From CBCXVS01 sp965178525 (GTDB lineage: Bacteria > Tectomicrobia > Entotheonellia > Entotheonellales > Entotheonellaceae), in assembly GCA_965178525.1 (NCBI GenBank), contig CBCXVS010000078.1, forward strand, positions 1 through 25,794: a stretch of DNA of 25,794 nucleotides, in the 5' to 3' direction. Made by a program: the position numbers and the translations under genes. Position 1 is the first letter of the stretch. The number at the start of each line of letters is the position of its first letter. Shown one piece after another: positions 1 through 7,665 of this stretch. Below the pieces are notes generated by a model. The model was not told the origin of the DNA, did no database searches, and was given only the letters and a program-made list of their open reading frames with translations.

Positions 1-35
1 AAGGTCAATTCGTTCCAGGCTTTTGAGTTTTTATT

Positions 36-1325
36 TCAACAAGTTGTCGCCGAATCACGGGAGGAACTTCGGTCTAGCGTGTTGTTCGGCTCTTGCGAAT
101 CCGGCACTCGCCACTCGATATGGGTATCGGTCACCGCAACCTGCCAGTCGTTGGAGGGCTCGTCGTCGAGGTCATGAAAGCTGGTACGATCGACACGTAC
201 TCCGCTACCGAGCGGCAAGCGAAACGCCTGGCCACGGCGGTCGTAGTCGTGGTTCATCAGCGCATAGTTGAATCGGACGCGGTTGTCGCCAAGGTCCGAG
301 GTTCGCACCGCTAACTGCAGATGGCCATCGGGGTGAGGGGAACCGTCGAGGTTGGCAAGCATCTGATTCATAGCATCGGGCTCCGTGGCCTGCGGGTCGA
401 CCCATGCGTCAACTGGTGAGCTGTTGACCGGATCGGTGAGGAACGAAAAAGTCCAGACATCACCTGCCAAGATGGGGTCGATCTGCCGCCAGCCCATTGT
501 GTTGAAGATATTGATATCGTCGCGTACCACATACCAAGCCTGAAAGTAGTACGCCGCTTCCGGCTCCGTGAGATCGCTCTCGTTCACGATCAAACCATGG
601 GAGAAATCGTCCTCATCCTCCCCTCTATGCTCCGGAAAGCAATCGCCGTCAGTATCGAAATGGCTCGGGGTGTTGGCCTCGGGCTCGTCGCAATGAGCCC
701 AGATTCCGGTCTGGGCGGTGATCTCTTCGCGCGGTCCCAACGAGCTGGTATTGCTGTTGGTGCTTTTGCCGTAGACGTCCTCGCACCCAAGGCCAAGGAT
801 ATGAGAATCGGCACCGCAGCCGGTGCAGTTGGAATTGATGGTCAGGAAGGCGTGCTTGACCTGACTCACCCCGAGCTGTCGCATGCCCTCTTCCTCCGTG
901 ACGCGGTAAACGGCCCACACCAGAAAGGGATGCTGATCGTTGTCGTAAGGCGGGAAGAAGCCGCTGAACTGCGTGTACCAAGGCACATCTGCGGTGCCTA
1001 CATTCTTCAGGCTTGCTGAAGGCGTCATCACCACCTGCCCACCGAAGCGCGCCTGCTGGCCGACCGAGTTCAGGCCAAGCAAAAGCACATCGACGTCGCC
1101 CTCCCAATTGGGCGGGCAGACATTCCCGACTACCGCCCCCTCGGGCACATCGACCGCAGCGGTCAGCGTCAACATCCCAACCGCCACCCCGGTGAGATCG
1201 GATCGTCCCAGCCGCTTGGCCAGGGCCGGAGCAATGCGTAGATCGACGTTGAAAATCTGCAGACTGCCGCTTTCGGCGTCCAATGCGTCATGCAAGTGAT
1301 CGCCTCGCAGGACCACCTTCACCAT
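36..1325 (-). CDS. Secreted protein of unknown function, C-terminal fragment of a frameshifted gene
   Basis: As read this is 429 residues starting at an ATG that lies inside the end of the upstream fragment (1288-1776). It has no signal peptide of its own, and its first residues (VKVVLRGDHLHDALDAESG) continue the upstream fragment naturally if one G of the GG at 1322-1323 is removed, giving ...LELLDAN-VKVVLRGD.... I therefore read it as the larger part of one secreted protein of about 580 residues. The middle has several cysteines (NSNCTGCGADSHILGLGCEDVYG, around residues 165-186) and an acidic Asp-rich stretch (HFDTDGDCFPEHRGEDEDD, around 222-240) that could bind calcium or other metals. The C-terminal third looks like beta-rich extracellular sequence. 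I do not recognise the family and assign no function. No ORF continues on the minus strand before the window edge. Confidence 0.6.
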   Translation of the reverse strand: MVKVVLRGDHLHDALDAESGSLQIFNVDLRIAPALAKRLGRSDLTGVAVGMLTLTAAVDVPEGAVVGNVCPPNWEGDVDVLLLGLNSVGQQARFGGQVVMTPSASLKNVGTADVPWYTQFSGFFPPYDNDQHPFLVWAVYRVTEEEGMRQLGVSQVKHAFLTINSNCTGCGADSHILGLGCEDVYGKSTNSNTSSLGPREEITAQTGIWAHCDEPEANTPSHFDTDGDCFPEHRGEDEDDFSHGLIVNESDLTEPEAAYYFQAWYVVRDDINIFNTMGWRQIDPILAGDVWTFSFLTDPVNSSPVDAWVDPQATEPDAMNQMLANLDGSPHPDGHLQLAVRTSDLGDNRVRFNYALMNHDYDRRGQAFRLPLGSGVRVDRTSFHDLDDEPSNDWQVAVTDTHIEWRVPDSQEPNNTLDRSSSRDSATTC

Positions 1326-1776
1326 TGGCGTCTAAGAGTTCCAGGGAACGGGTCATGCCCTCGGGCCGTAGCTCGAAGCGGAGCAGTGAGATGACACCGT
1401 TGGAGAAGCGCAGCTCAACCCCCCCGTGATGCCGGACACTGCCGCCGAGGAAATGATCGAAGCGCCCCTGGGGCGCCACGAATTGCAGGCGCCCGGCAGC
1501 TCGGGAAGCGAACGCTGGCGCATTGCCACCCGTGACGGACAAGGGATGCTGGCCGATAGCCAGAGCAGTTGGCACCCGTTGTGCAATCCTTAAGCCGAGG
1601 TCGAGGAGCAGCGGTTCGTTAAACGACATCGTGGTGACGATGTTTCGCGCTGTCCAGATCGATTCCGATTCGGAATCGGCTGTGATGGCGCTTCCGTATA
1701 GCCAAGTGGCAGCCAATAAGACGAGGAGCATAAGGACCGTGCGCGGCCATTTGAGAAGAGCGGTGATTCGATGCAT
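1288..1776 (-). CDS. Secreted protein of unknown function, N-terminal fragment with signal peptide
   Basis: The start is placed at the ATG at 1776 because a GGAG Shine-Dalgarno sequence sits six bases upstream (GGAGAACATC-ATG) and a signal peptide follows directly: a KWPR basic n-region, then the hydrophobic run TVLMLLVLLAATWLYG, then a polar region. The longer in-frame extension to 1947 gives uncharacteristic sequence. The fragment is 162 residues; its last ten or so (GEGGPARRSLA) are out-of-frame residues past the frameshift at 1322-1323. The body (FDHFLGGSVRHHGGVELRFSNGVISLLRFELRPEG) reads straight into the downstream fragment 36-1325. The mature protein is predicted to be exported. No function assigned. 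Confidence 0.6.
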   Translation of the reverse strand: MHRITALLKWPRTVLMLLVLLAATWLYGSAITADSESESIWTARNIVTTMSFNEPLLLDLGLRIAQRVPTALAIGQHPLSVTGGNAPAFASRAAGRLQFVAPQGRFDHFLGGSVRHHGGVELRFSNGVISLLRFELRPEGMTRSLELLDANGEGGPARRSLA

Positions 1777-1966
1777 GATGTTCTCCAGGGATGGGCCCTG
1801 AGCAGGGAGCAATATGGGATCGATAAGAAGAGAAATGATGTCTCTCAGGGCAGGCAAGACAATTTTGACCAAATAACAGATATCGCCCGGCGCTTGCCTC
1901 GAGTGAATCTGTCGCTTGCTACTCGACTTGCTCGTCGAAATGAACACATTGCCAGGTATGGAAAAC

Positions 1967-2004
1967 GGTCACGACCTGCACGCCTAGGCGTGCAGGTCGT
2001 GACC
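1967..2004 (-). terminator. Perfect 38-bp palindrome, probable terminator of the PPC-like gene
   Basis: The 38 bases are an exact palindrome centred on CCTAGG, with 19-base arms and no unpaired loop. It lies 17 bases past the stop of the minus-strand gene 2022-2513 and is followed on that strand by GTTTTC, a short T run. That position fits an intrinsic terminator. The perfect, loopless symmetry is unusual for a terminator and would also suit a protein-binding or recombination site. Confidence 0.5.
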
Positions 2005-2021
2005 ATGTGCTGATAGGGTAT

Positions 2022-2513
2022 TTACTTCTCTTCAGGGATGTTGAAGCCCCCCACCATATCGTCGTTAACCGCGCCCACGATGCTCAGTTCACCCCTAAGC
2101 GCATTGAGCCGTTGCAGCCTCAGCGTGTAATCGCCCCGTCCGGAGAGGGCGGTCCCACTGAAGGTCGACACCACAGCGATGTAATACCCGGTATCGGCTG
2201 CGGTAAAGGTGAGTCGGGAATTGAGGCCAGGACCGCCATCATCATCAAACAGGGCGATCGCGGCGTTAGGCCCCACCACCCTGATCGTGGTATCGAAATC
2301 ACTGGAATTCACATCCAATCGCACTCGATCTCCGAAATCAAGGCGAAATACATAGGTATCAGGATAAACTTGAGTACCAAAAAGCAGCGTTTCTTCTATT
2401 GTAAATGGACCCGTAAAGTTAATATTCTTTTGGGTATATCCATTATTAACCCACGCAATACTGAGAACTGCCACGAATGCAATAGCCATCAAGGTTTTTG
2501 AACCCTTCAACAT
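2022..2513 (-). CDS. Secreted protein with a PPC-like beta domain
   Basis: 163 residues. The start at 2513 has an AGGAG nine bases upstream. Residues 1-27 form a signal peptide (MLKGSKTLMAIAFVAVLSIAWVNNGYTQ) with likely signal peptidase I cleavage after GYT or TQ. The mature part resembles bacterial pre-peptidase C-terminal (PPC, DVUA0089-like) domains: a RVRLDVNSSDFDTTIRVVGP strand pair, the acidic turn LFDDDGGPGLNSRLTF, then TAADTGYYIAVVSTFSG and a GDYTLRLQ final strand. PPC domains are usually accessory modules on secreted enzymes; here the domain stands alone with no catalytic part. It is separated from the next minus-strand gene by the palindrome at 1967-2004. Exact role unknown. Confidence 0.7.
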   Translation of the reverse strand: MLKGSKTLMAIAFVAVLSIAWVNNGYTQKNINFTGPFTIEETLLFGTQVYPDTYVFRLDFGDRVRLDVNSSDFDTTIRVVGPNAAIALFDDDGGPGLNSRLTFTAADTGYYIAVVSTFSGTALSGRGDYTLRLQRLNALRGELSIVGAVNDDMVGGFNIPEEK

Positions 2514-3127
2514 AATTCTAGCTCCTGTATAGGGTGTTGATCTAACGTTGACAGGTAACTACAACACGCTGTCATTATTGTCGAATTTTCGTCTATCTTC
2601 CCTCCTCTTGTTTGAGTTTATAATATGCTTTCATGATCACTAGATGGTTATACGACCCTCATCTCGAAAGCAACAACGCACGATATCGCTCCCCTACCCA
2701 TATTCTCATAGCTTATATCATGCTTAGTAGAAGCTCCATCTTTTGGTAAGAGTATAACAGAATCGAAGATTAGAAACATGGGGATTGCGTGGGGATTGCG
2801 TGGGGATTGCGTGAAAATCGTATTCAGGTGTCCCTGCGGTTACATGCCACAACGCTCACCCAGAAGGAACCAACCTGCGGGCGCTGCCCATGTATCGCCC
2901 CGCCTACAGAGGTCTCCTCGATGCCACGTAGACGGCCCTGGTCATGCGGTCCTCTCTTGACAAGAGCCAGATCGCATTCTATCGTATCTGGCCCTCACAC
3001 CAACCTGCGTACTCATCTGTACATTATGGTCAAAACGTCTATCATATACGCGCAGAACCTCGGCAGAAGCAACGCACAGCAGCGAGACGTGGACATCTGT
3101 GGCAGTGTGTGGAAAAGGGGGACTTCC
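2514..3127. other. 614-bp intergenic region without a convincing gene
   Basis: This region lies between divergent genes and should hold the promoters of the minus-strand PPC-like gene and the plus-strand response regulator. It is AT-rich from about 2540 to 2780, then has the 11-bp triplicate at 2779-2811. The reading frame of the response regulator stays open upstream to 2789, but that extension is Arg/Ser/Cys-rich, low-quality protein sequence and is not taken as coding. I see no RNA gene or insertion sequence. Confidence 0.5.
2779..2811 (+). repeat. 11-bp tandem repeat, three exact copies
   Basis: TGGGGATTGCG occurs three times head to tail, followed by TG. It sits in the intergenic region about 320 bp upstream of the response regulator start. 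It could be a regulator-binding array or a simple slippage-generated repeat. Confidence 0.8.
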
Positions 3128-3799
3128 ATGCGGCTCCTGGTCGTGGAAGACAAGCAGAAAGTGGCCAACTTCGTCAAACAAGGGCTGACTGAGGAAGGCT
3201 ACGCCGTTGATGTCGCCATGGATGGCGAAACGGGCCTGGACATGGCGCTCGACCGCGTCCATGACCTGGTCATTCTCGACATTTCATTGCCGAAAAAGGA
3301 TGGGCTGAGCCTTCTCCAGGAAATGCGGGATGCCAGAGTATCTGCACCGGTTCTGCTCCTCACCGTGCGTGCCAATATCGAAGACAAAGTGTTGGGCTTG
3401 GACGCTGGCGCCGATGATTATCTCACCAAACCGTTTGCCTTCCAGGAATTGGTGGCGCGCGTTCGGGCGCTGCTGCGGCGGCGCACCGATGCTGAGCCGC
3501 CGGTGTTACAGGTGGGCGACCTAACGCTCGATCCCGCCCGGCGGACGGTCATACGCCGTGACGAGAAGATTGACCTCACGCCACGCGAGTTCGCTTTGCT
3601 CGACTATTTCATGCGCAACCCTGAACGTGTCCTGACCCGTACCATGATTGCCGAACACGTCTGGGATTACAACTTTGATACGTCGACCAACGTCATCGAC
3701 GTCTACGTAAACTATCTGCGGAAAAAACTCGATGCGGATCGGGAATCGAAGCTGATTCAGACGGTCCGTGGCGTCGGCTACGTGATGAAAGTGCCTTAG
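3128..3799 (+). CDS. OmpR-family response regulator (receiver plus winged-helix DNA-binding domain)
   Basis: 223 residues. The start is placed at the ATG at 3128, which begins exactly at the receiver domain (MRLLVVEDKQKVANF) and follows an AAGGGGGA Shine-Dalgarno sequence. The receiver spans residues 1-115: acidic pair E7/D8, phosphoacceptor D51 (VILDISLP), the T of LLTVRAN near residue 79 and the K of LTKPF near 101. The Trans_reg_C winged helix spans roughly 125-220 (DLTPREFALLDYFMRNPERVLTRTMIAEHVWDYNFDTSTNVIDVYVNYLRKKL...IQTVRGVGYVM). The NFDTSTNVIDVYVNYLRKKLD signature is typical of the CusR/CopR metal-responsive subgroup, but the inducer cannot be read from the sequence. It is paired with the histidine kinase 134 bp downstream. 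Confidence 0.93.
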   Translation: MRLLVVEDKQKVANFVKQGLTEEGYAVDVAMDGETGLDMALDRVHDLVILDISLPKKDGLSLLQEMRDARVSAPVLLLTVRANIEDKVLGLDAGADDYLTKPFAFQELVARVRALLRRRTDAEPPVLQVGDLTLDPARRTVIRRDEKIDLTPREFALLDYFMRNPERVLTRTMIAEHVWDYNFDTSTNVIDVYVNYLRKKLDADRESKLIQTVRGVGYVMKVP

Positions 3800-3802
3800 A
3801 AG

Positions 3803-3904
3803 AGCTATTAGCTGTCAGCTGTCAGCTGTCAGCCGAAAAAGAAGAGTAAGATCTTTTCTTCCATCGTTTTTTAGCTGATAGCTGACAGCTGATAGCTAAT
3901 AGCT
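3803..3904. repeat. AGCTGTC/AGCTGAT heptamer repeats forming a large hairpin
   Basis: The left arm (3803-3833) is AGCTATT followed by repeated AGCTGTC units; the right arm (3873-3904) is its near-exact inverted complement built from AGCTGAT/AGCTGAC units. The two mismatches would be G-U pairs in RNA. The intervening bases can pair further (AAGAAGA against TCTTTTCTT), and TTTCTTTTT follows the right arm. It lies between the response regulator and the kinase, where it may attenuate transcription or stabilise mRNA. Similar short-unit intergenic repeats are common in some environmental genomes. Confidence 0.75.
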
Positions 3905-3933
3905 TTCTTTTTGACGTGATGCGGTATGAAGCC

Positions 3934-5358
3934 ATGCGCATACGCTCCTTGCGAGCCCGGCTGACGCTCTGGTATACAGGACTCCTCACCGTGACGTTGT
4001 TGCTATTGGGCGCGGTAGCATATGGGCTCATGGTCAACAGCCTAGCGCGAGATGTGGATACGAACCTACGGCGGATCGCCCAGGTATTGAGTGTCCAAGC
4101 CCGCCGTGAGGCGTCCTCGCTTTTTCCTGCTACGGTCGACGAGGTGTTTCGGCGTTTCTTCGGGGTCTCCCCACTGGACCGGTACTTTCAGATGCTTGAT
4201 CTGCGTGGACGCCGTGATCCCCGCCTACCACACTCCCGGGCGCAATCCTTACCGCTCAGTCCGCTGGCTCGGGCCAACGCCGCCCGAGGTCTCCCAACAT
4301 TCGAAACCGTCGAGGGCCTGGGCGAATACCCCGTCCGCGTGCTAACCACACCGGTGATCAAGGCTGACCGTGTCATCAATCTGGTGCAGGTGGGCCTCTC
4401 GCTACAGAACGCCTACGAAACGCGCCGGCACTTTGTGCGCATGATGGCGCTCGTTCTGCCCATTGCCCTGCTCTTGGCGGGCAGCGGCGGCTGGCTCTTG
4501 GCGCATCGCGCCCTGGCGCGAGTGGCACAGATGACGTCCGCAGCCCAACGGATTGGCGCCGAACACTTGGCCGAACGCCTGACCGAGACCGGCGCCGGCG
4601 ATGAGCTGGATCGGCTGGCCACCACGCTCAATGCCATGTTGACCCGTCTGGACGATGCGTTTCGGCAGATCCGGCAATTTAGCGCCGATGCGTCGCATGA
4701 ATTGCAAACGCCCTTGACCATTTTGAAAGGGGAACTCGAAGTCGCGCTGCGCGCACCGCGCAGCCCGGATGCGTATCAGCAGATCTTGCAGAGCGCGCTG
4801 GAAGAAATTGATCGCATTGCGGCGCTCGTCGATGGCCTCATGCTGTTGGCGCGGGCCGATGCCGGCGTTCTGCGCATGGACCGCCAACCCGTCGAGCTGC
4901 ATCAGCTCGTGCACGAGGTCTACGGGCAGACCCAGGTCCTGGCCGATGCCAAGCAACTGACCTTCCAGCTTGGGCCCGTTGAGCCGGCGATCATCCAGGG
5001 GGATGACGAGCGCCTCAGGCGTCTCCTGCTGAATCTCGCCGATAATGCCATCAAGTACACCCCGGCCGGCGGACACGTCACGCTTTCGCTACAACACCGT
5101 GGCGAATGGGCGACCTTACGCGTTGCCGACACCGGCAGCGGACTTTCCTCAGAAGAGCAGGTGCGCATTTTCCAGCGTTTCTACCGCTCGGATGAAGCTC
5201 GCACGCAGGGCGCCGAAGGCTCCGGTCTCGGCCTCTGCATCGCCCGTTCGATCGCCGAAGCCCATGGCGGCGCTATCCAGCTCGACAGTGTTCTCGGTCA
5301 AGGTAGCACGTTTACGGTCTGTCTGCCCTTGTCTCCATCGCCGTCTCGGTGGCGCTAA
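3934..5358 (+). CDS. Membrane sensor histidine kinase (HAMP-HisKA-HATPase)
   Basis: 474 residues from the ATG at 3934; in-frame starts at 3916 (GTG) and 3919 (ATG) would add five or six residues. I chose 3934 because MRIRSLRARLTLWYTGLL is the usual kinase N-terminus; no start has a strong Shine-Dalgarno sequence. The order is: transmembrane helix at about 12-32, periplasmic sensor at about 33-165, second helix (MMALVLPIALLLAGSGGWLLA) at about 170-190, HAMP linker, HisKA with phosphoacceptor H255 in FSADASHELQTPL (the usual HELRTP reads HELQTP), then HATPase with N box LLLNLADNAIKYTPAGG, G1 box VADTGSG and G2 box GSGLGLCIA. It is the likely partner of the upstream OmpR-type regulator, which belongs to a metal-responsive-looking subgroup; the signal itself is unknown. 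Confidence 0.92.
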   Translation: MRIRSLRARLTLWYTGLLTVTLLLLGAVAYGLMVNSLARDVDTNLRRIAQVLSVQARREASSLFPATVDEVFRRFFGVSPLDRYFQMLDLRGRRDPRLPHSRAQSLPLSPLARANAARGLPTFETVEGLGEYPVRVLTTPVIKADRVINLVQVGLSLQNAYETRRHFVRMMALVLPIALLLAGSGGWLLAHRALARVAQMTSAAQRIGAEHLAERLTETGAGDELDRLATTLNAMLTRLDDAFRQIRQFSADASHELQTPLTILKGELEVALRAPRSPDAYQQILQSALEEIDRIAALVDGLMLLARADAGVLRMDRQPVELHQLVHEVYGQTQVLADAKQLTFQLGPVEPAIIQGDDERLRRLLLNLADNAIKYTPAGGHVTLSLQHRGEWATLRVADTGSGLSSEEQVRIFQRFYRSDEARTQGAEGSGLGLCIARSIAEAHGGAIQLDSVLGQGSTFTVCLPLSPSPSRWR

Positions 5359-5483
5359 CGCCAAGCGGAGAGACGGGTCACCAAACAGCATCCAGATACG
5401 CTGGACGTCGCGGTCTGTCACCGTGGATTTCGCTCGTTGGAATCAGGCTTTCTTTCTGTGTCCTGTAGGCTGTGTGGCATCCG

Positions 5484-6326
5484 TTACCTGTGGGTCCAAC
5501 GGATGGCATACTGCACGAGTTCCGTGGCGCTGTCCAGGGAGAGTTTCTGCATCAGACGGGCACGATAGGTATCGATCGTTTTGACACTCAGATGGAGCAT
5601 GTCGGCAATTTGTCGTGAGGTTTTGCCTTGGCCCAGCAGGTGCAACACCTCGATTTCCCGATTGCTGAGGTGCGATAGGGGGTCGTCATCGCTACGCCCA
5701 CTGGTCCCCACCGCTTTATGTAGAATTCTTGCGACGACTTGCTCGCTGACATAAATCTCGCCTTGAAGTATCCGACGCAGAGCGAGCAGCAAGGTGTCCG
5801 TTGGCTCCTGCTTCAAGATGTAGCCCCGAGCCCCGGCTTCCAGGACGCGTTCGGCAAAAAACTGTTCATGATACGTCGACACCACTAAGACGCGGAGGTT
5901 AGGGGCCTGGTGTTGCAGGCGATTCAGCAGGTTCATCAAGCCGTTCCAGGGCTGTTCCAGCGCCAGAATCATCCCATCGGGATGCAAGCTCGCGACGGCT
6001 TCGAGAGCTTGCTGCGCATCGGTCGCTTCGCCACAGGTGATGAGGTCGGGTTCGCGATCGAGCAGATGCGTCAGGCCGTGACGCTCTACCGGATAATTAT
6101 CCACCACGAGCACCCGCGACCGGAGCATGGTCTCGGCGGCAGAGGCGTCCGGCGTGGGTTGCCGCAGCTGTTCCTGCGTGTCGATCCAGCCTTTGAGGGC
6201 CTCGTACGTTTGATACAGCACCGACATCGCGGCAGCCTGCCCCGTTTGCTCCTGAAACACCATGACGGCGCCGGTCAGCGTGTCGGTTGGGGGCGGCACT
6301 ATCGGCAATCGGCACCCGCGTGCCAT
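5484..6326 (-). CDS. Degenerate receiver plus LuxR-type DNA-binding domain, C-terminal half of a frameshifted regulator
   Basis: 280 residues as read. After about 17 residues (before TGAVMVFQEQTGQ, which is the tail of a PAS domain) it continues through a linker, then a NarL-like receiver beginning SRVLVVDNYPVERHGL and ending GYILKQEPTDTLLLALRRILQG, and finally a LuxR/NarL helix-turn-helix (LSNREIEVLHLLGQGKTSRQIADMLHLSVKTIDTYRARLMQKL). The receiver is odd: the position of the phosphoacceptor Asp reads ILALEQPW instead of the usual LLDLSLPG, and the acidic pair is DN instead of DD. It therefore probably cannot be phosphorylated. The PAS tail shows that this is not an independent gene but the continuation of the fragment at 6097-6984. 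Confidence 0.85.
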   Translation of the reverse strand: MARGCRLPIVPPPTDTLTGAVMVFQEQTGQAAAMSVLYQTYEALKGWIDTQEQLRQPTPDASAAETMLRSRVLVVDNYPVERHGLTHLLDREPDLITCGEATDAQQALEAVASLHPDGMILALEQPWNGLMNLLNRLQHQAPNLRVLVVSTYHEQFFAERVLEAGARGYILKQEPTDTLLLALRRILQGEIYVSEQVVARILHKAVGTSGRSDDDPLSHLSNREIEVLHLLGQGKTSRQIADMLHLSVKTIDTYRARLMQKLSLDSATELVQYAIRWTHR

Positions 6327-6984
6327 CTCGCTTGAGCAGCGATAAGCGTGTTGACAGGCCTATGACCCGGTTGTCGTGCATCGCCTGCATCGCCGGATGC
6401 ATGGCGGCCATGTATCCGGCGTCATCGACGATGGGGAAAAACTCGGTCAGGTTGCGCCCGATGGCCTCATCGCGGCTCCAGCCCGTCAGGGTTTCGGCAA
6501 CGGGATTGAGTAACGTGACATAGCCGTCGGCGTCGTAGATGAGCACGGCATCGCCAATCGCCTCAATGGCATCGAGCAGTTTGAGTTCGGACGTGTAGCG
6601 TTGCGCCTCGACCCTGTACTTGTGACATGCCACTTCTATAGCCGCCACCAACTGGCGTTTGTTAAACGGTTTGAGGAGGTAGCCAAAGGGCTCGGTACGC
6701 TTGGCGCGTTGGATCACGGGCAGATCGTCGTAGGACGTCAAATACAGGATGATCACACGGAACTGCTCCTGCAACCGCATTGCCGTTTCGATCCCATCGA
6801 TGTTGCCCTCGAGCACAATGTCCATCAGCACAATATCGGGTCGGGTTCGCGTGGCTGCTTGCAAGGCTTCAGCACCGGAGGCGACGACAGCGGTCACGAT
6901 ATAGCCAGCCTGCTCCAGGCTGCTCCGCATATCTTCCGCAACTATCACTTCGTCTTCGACCACCAAGACCTTGATAGCAGGCAT
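6097..6984 (-). CDS. Receiver plus PAS domain, N-terminal half of a frameshifted regulator
   Basis: 295 residues as read, of which about 232 are real. The start at 6984 has an AAAGGAG Shine-Dalgarno sequence eight bases upstream. The receiver occupies residues 4-120 with D55 as phosphoacceptor (IVLMDIVLEGNIDGIETA), LTSYDD and LLKPF. The PAS domain follows (LLDAIEAIGDAVLIYDADGYVTLLNPVAETLTGWSRDEAIGRNLTEFFP...LLKRDGTRVPIADSAAP). After SAAP the frame turns into Arg/Ala-rich nonsense. Removing one base from the C5 tract (G5 on the plus strand, 6289-6293) gives ...DSAAPTDTLTGAVMVFQ..., exactly the expected end of a PAS domain, and joins it to 5484-6326. The repaired protein is REC-PAS-REC-HTH, 499 residues. 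Confidence 0.85.
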   Translation of the reverse strand: MPAIKVLVVEDEVIVAEDMRSSLEQAGYIVTAVVASGAEALQAATRTRPDIVLMDIVLEGNIDGIETAMRLQEQFRVIILYLTSYDDLPVIQRAKRTEPFGYLLKPFNKRQLVAAIEVACHKYRVEAQRYTSELKLLDAIEAIGDAVLIYDADGYVTLLNPVAETLTGWSRDEAIGRNLTEFFPIVDDAGYMAAMHPAMQAMHDNRVIGLSTRLSLLKRDGTRVPIADSAAPNRHADRRRHGVSGANGAGCRDVGAVSNVRGPQRLDRHAGTAAATHAGRLCRRDHAPVAGARGG

Positions 6985-7017
6985 GCGTTCCGCTCCTTTA
7001 TAAGCATCGCGTAGGAG

Positions 7018-7665
7018 TTGCTAAGGAAGCCCTTAGGTTCATGCTCGTGGGATCGGTGGGGATACGTTGCGCCCATCTCTAAAGATTCGGGTGTACCCTA
7101 TTTATCGTTCCTTATCTCTGGCATTTACCAGACTTTCTTTAATGGCCAAGCACTCTCACCTACCACTATATGTTATCAGCAAATAGTCATTGTATGGTTG
7201 AAATGATACTTCGATCTTCATAGTCGAGCGTCTCTTATCGAATTTGTTTATTCAACATACTCTTATTTTACTAATGGATAGGTGTTGGTTTATTTTATAA
7301 TGGACAGGTGCGAGGATGCTGTATAGTATACGCTGTTAATAGTTCACTTTCAACCAAAATGACTTCTGGGGGCAAACAGAATCGCTTGAACCTCACGGCC
7401 ATTGTCGCGCTCCTTTGTAGTGCACCGTCACTGATGGGGGGAGATCATACACCAAATGTCATCGAATGAAACTCGCGGCATGCTCTTCGCCCCCATACGG
7501 CAACGAAAGACAAACCCCGCTGTCGGGTTCTTGTCTGACCCCAAAAACAGGCGGACAACTGATGTCAGAAGAGATGAGGAAAGATACAATGATTCTTGGG
7601 CTTTAGACCGGAAATCGACAACCAAATGTCAACCGTTATTGACATCTTCACGGAAGGATAGCGCC
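7018..7665. other. Intergenic region upstream of the PAS histidine kinase
   Basis: About 650 bp between divergent genes. The stretch 7190-7345 is strongly AT-rich and contains the 13-bp direct repeat at 7272-7310, a plausible promoter and operator area. A 36-codon open frame starts at an ATG in the CAAAATGACTTC context near 7359 and ends just before 7480, but it has no Shine-Dalgarno sequence and no recognisable product. The kinase frame is open upstream to 7456, yet that extension is not taken as coding because a strong ribosome-binding site is found at 7652-7658. Confidence 0.4.
7272..7310 (+). repeat. 13-bp direct repeat (TAATGGAYAGGTG), two copies
   Basis: The copies are 7272-7284 and 7298-7310, differing at one base and spaced 26 bp start to start, about 2.5 helical turns. 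They lie in the AT-rich region between the REC-PAS regulator and the PAS kinase and could be binding sites for a regulator. Confidence 0.6.

Noticed and set aside
2789..3127. Upstream extension of the response regulator by 113 codons
   Set aside because: The extension has no domain character, while the ATG at 3128 starts the receiver exactly and has a good Shine-Dalgarno sequence.
4402..5076. Minus-strand open frame of 224 codons within the sensor kinase
   Set aside because: It is antisense to the HAMP, HisKA and HATPase coding sequence; no independent domain or start signal.
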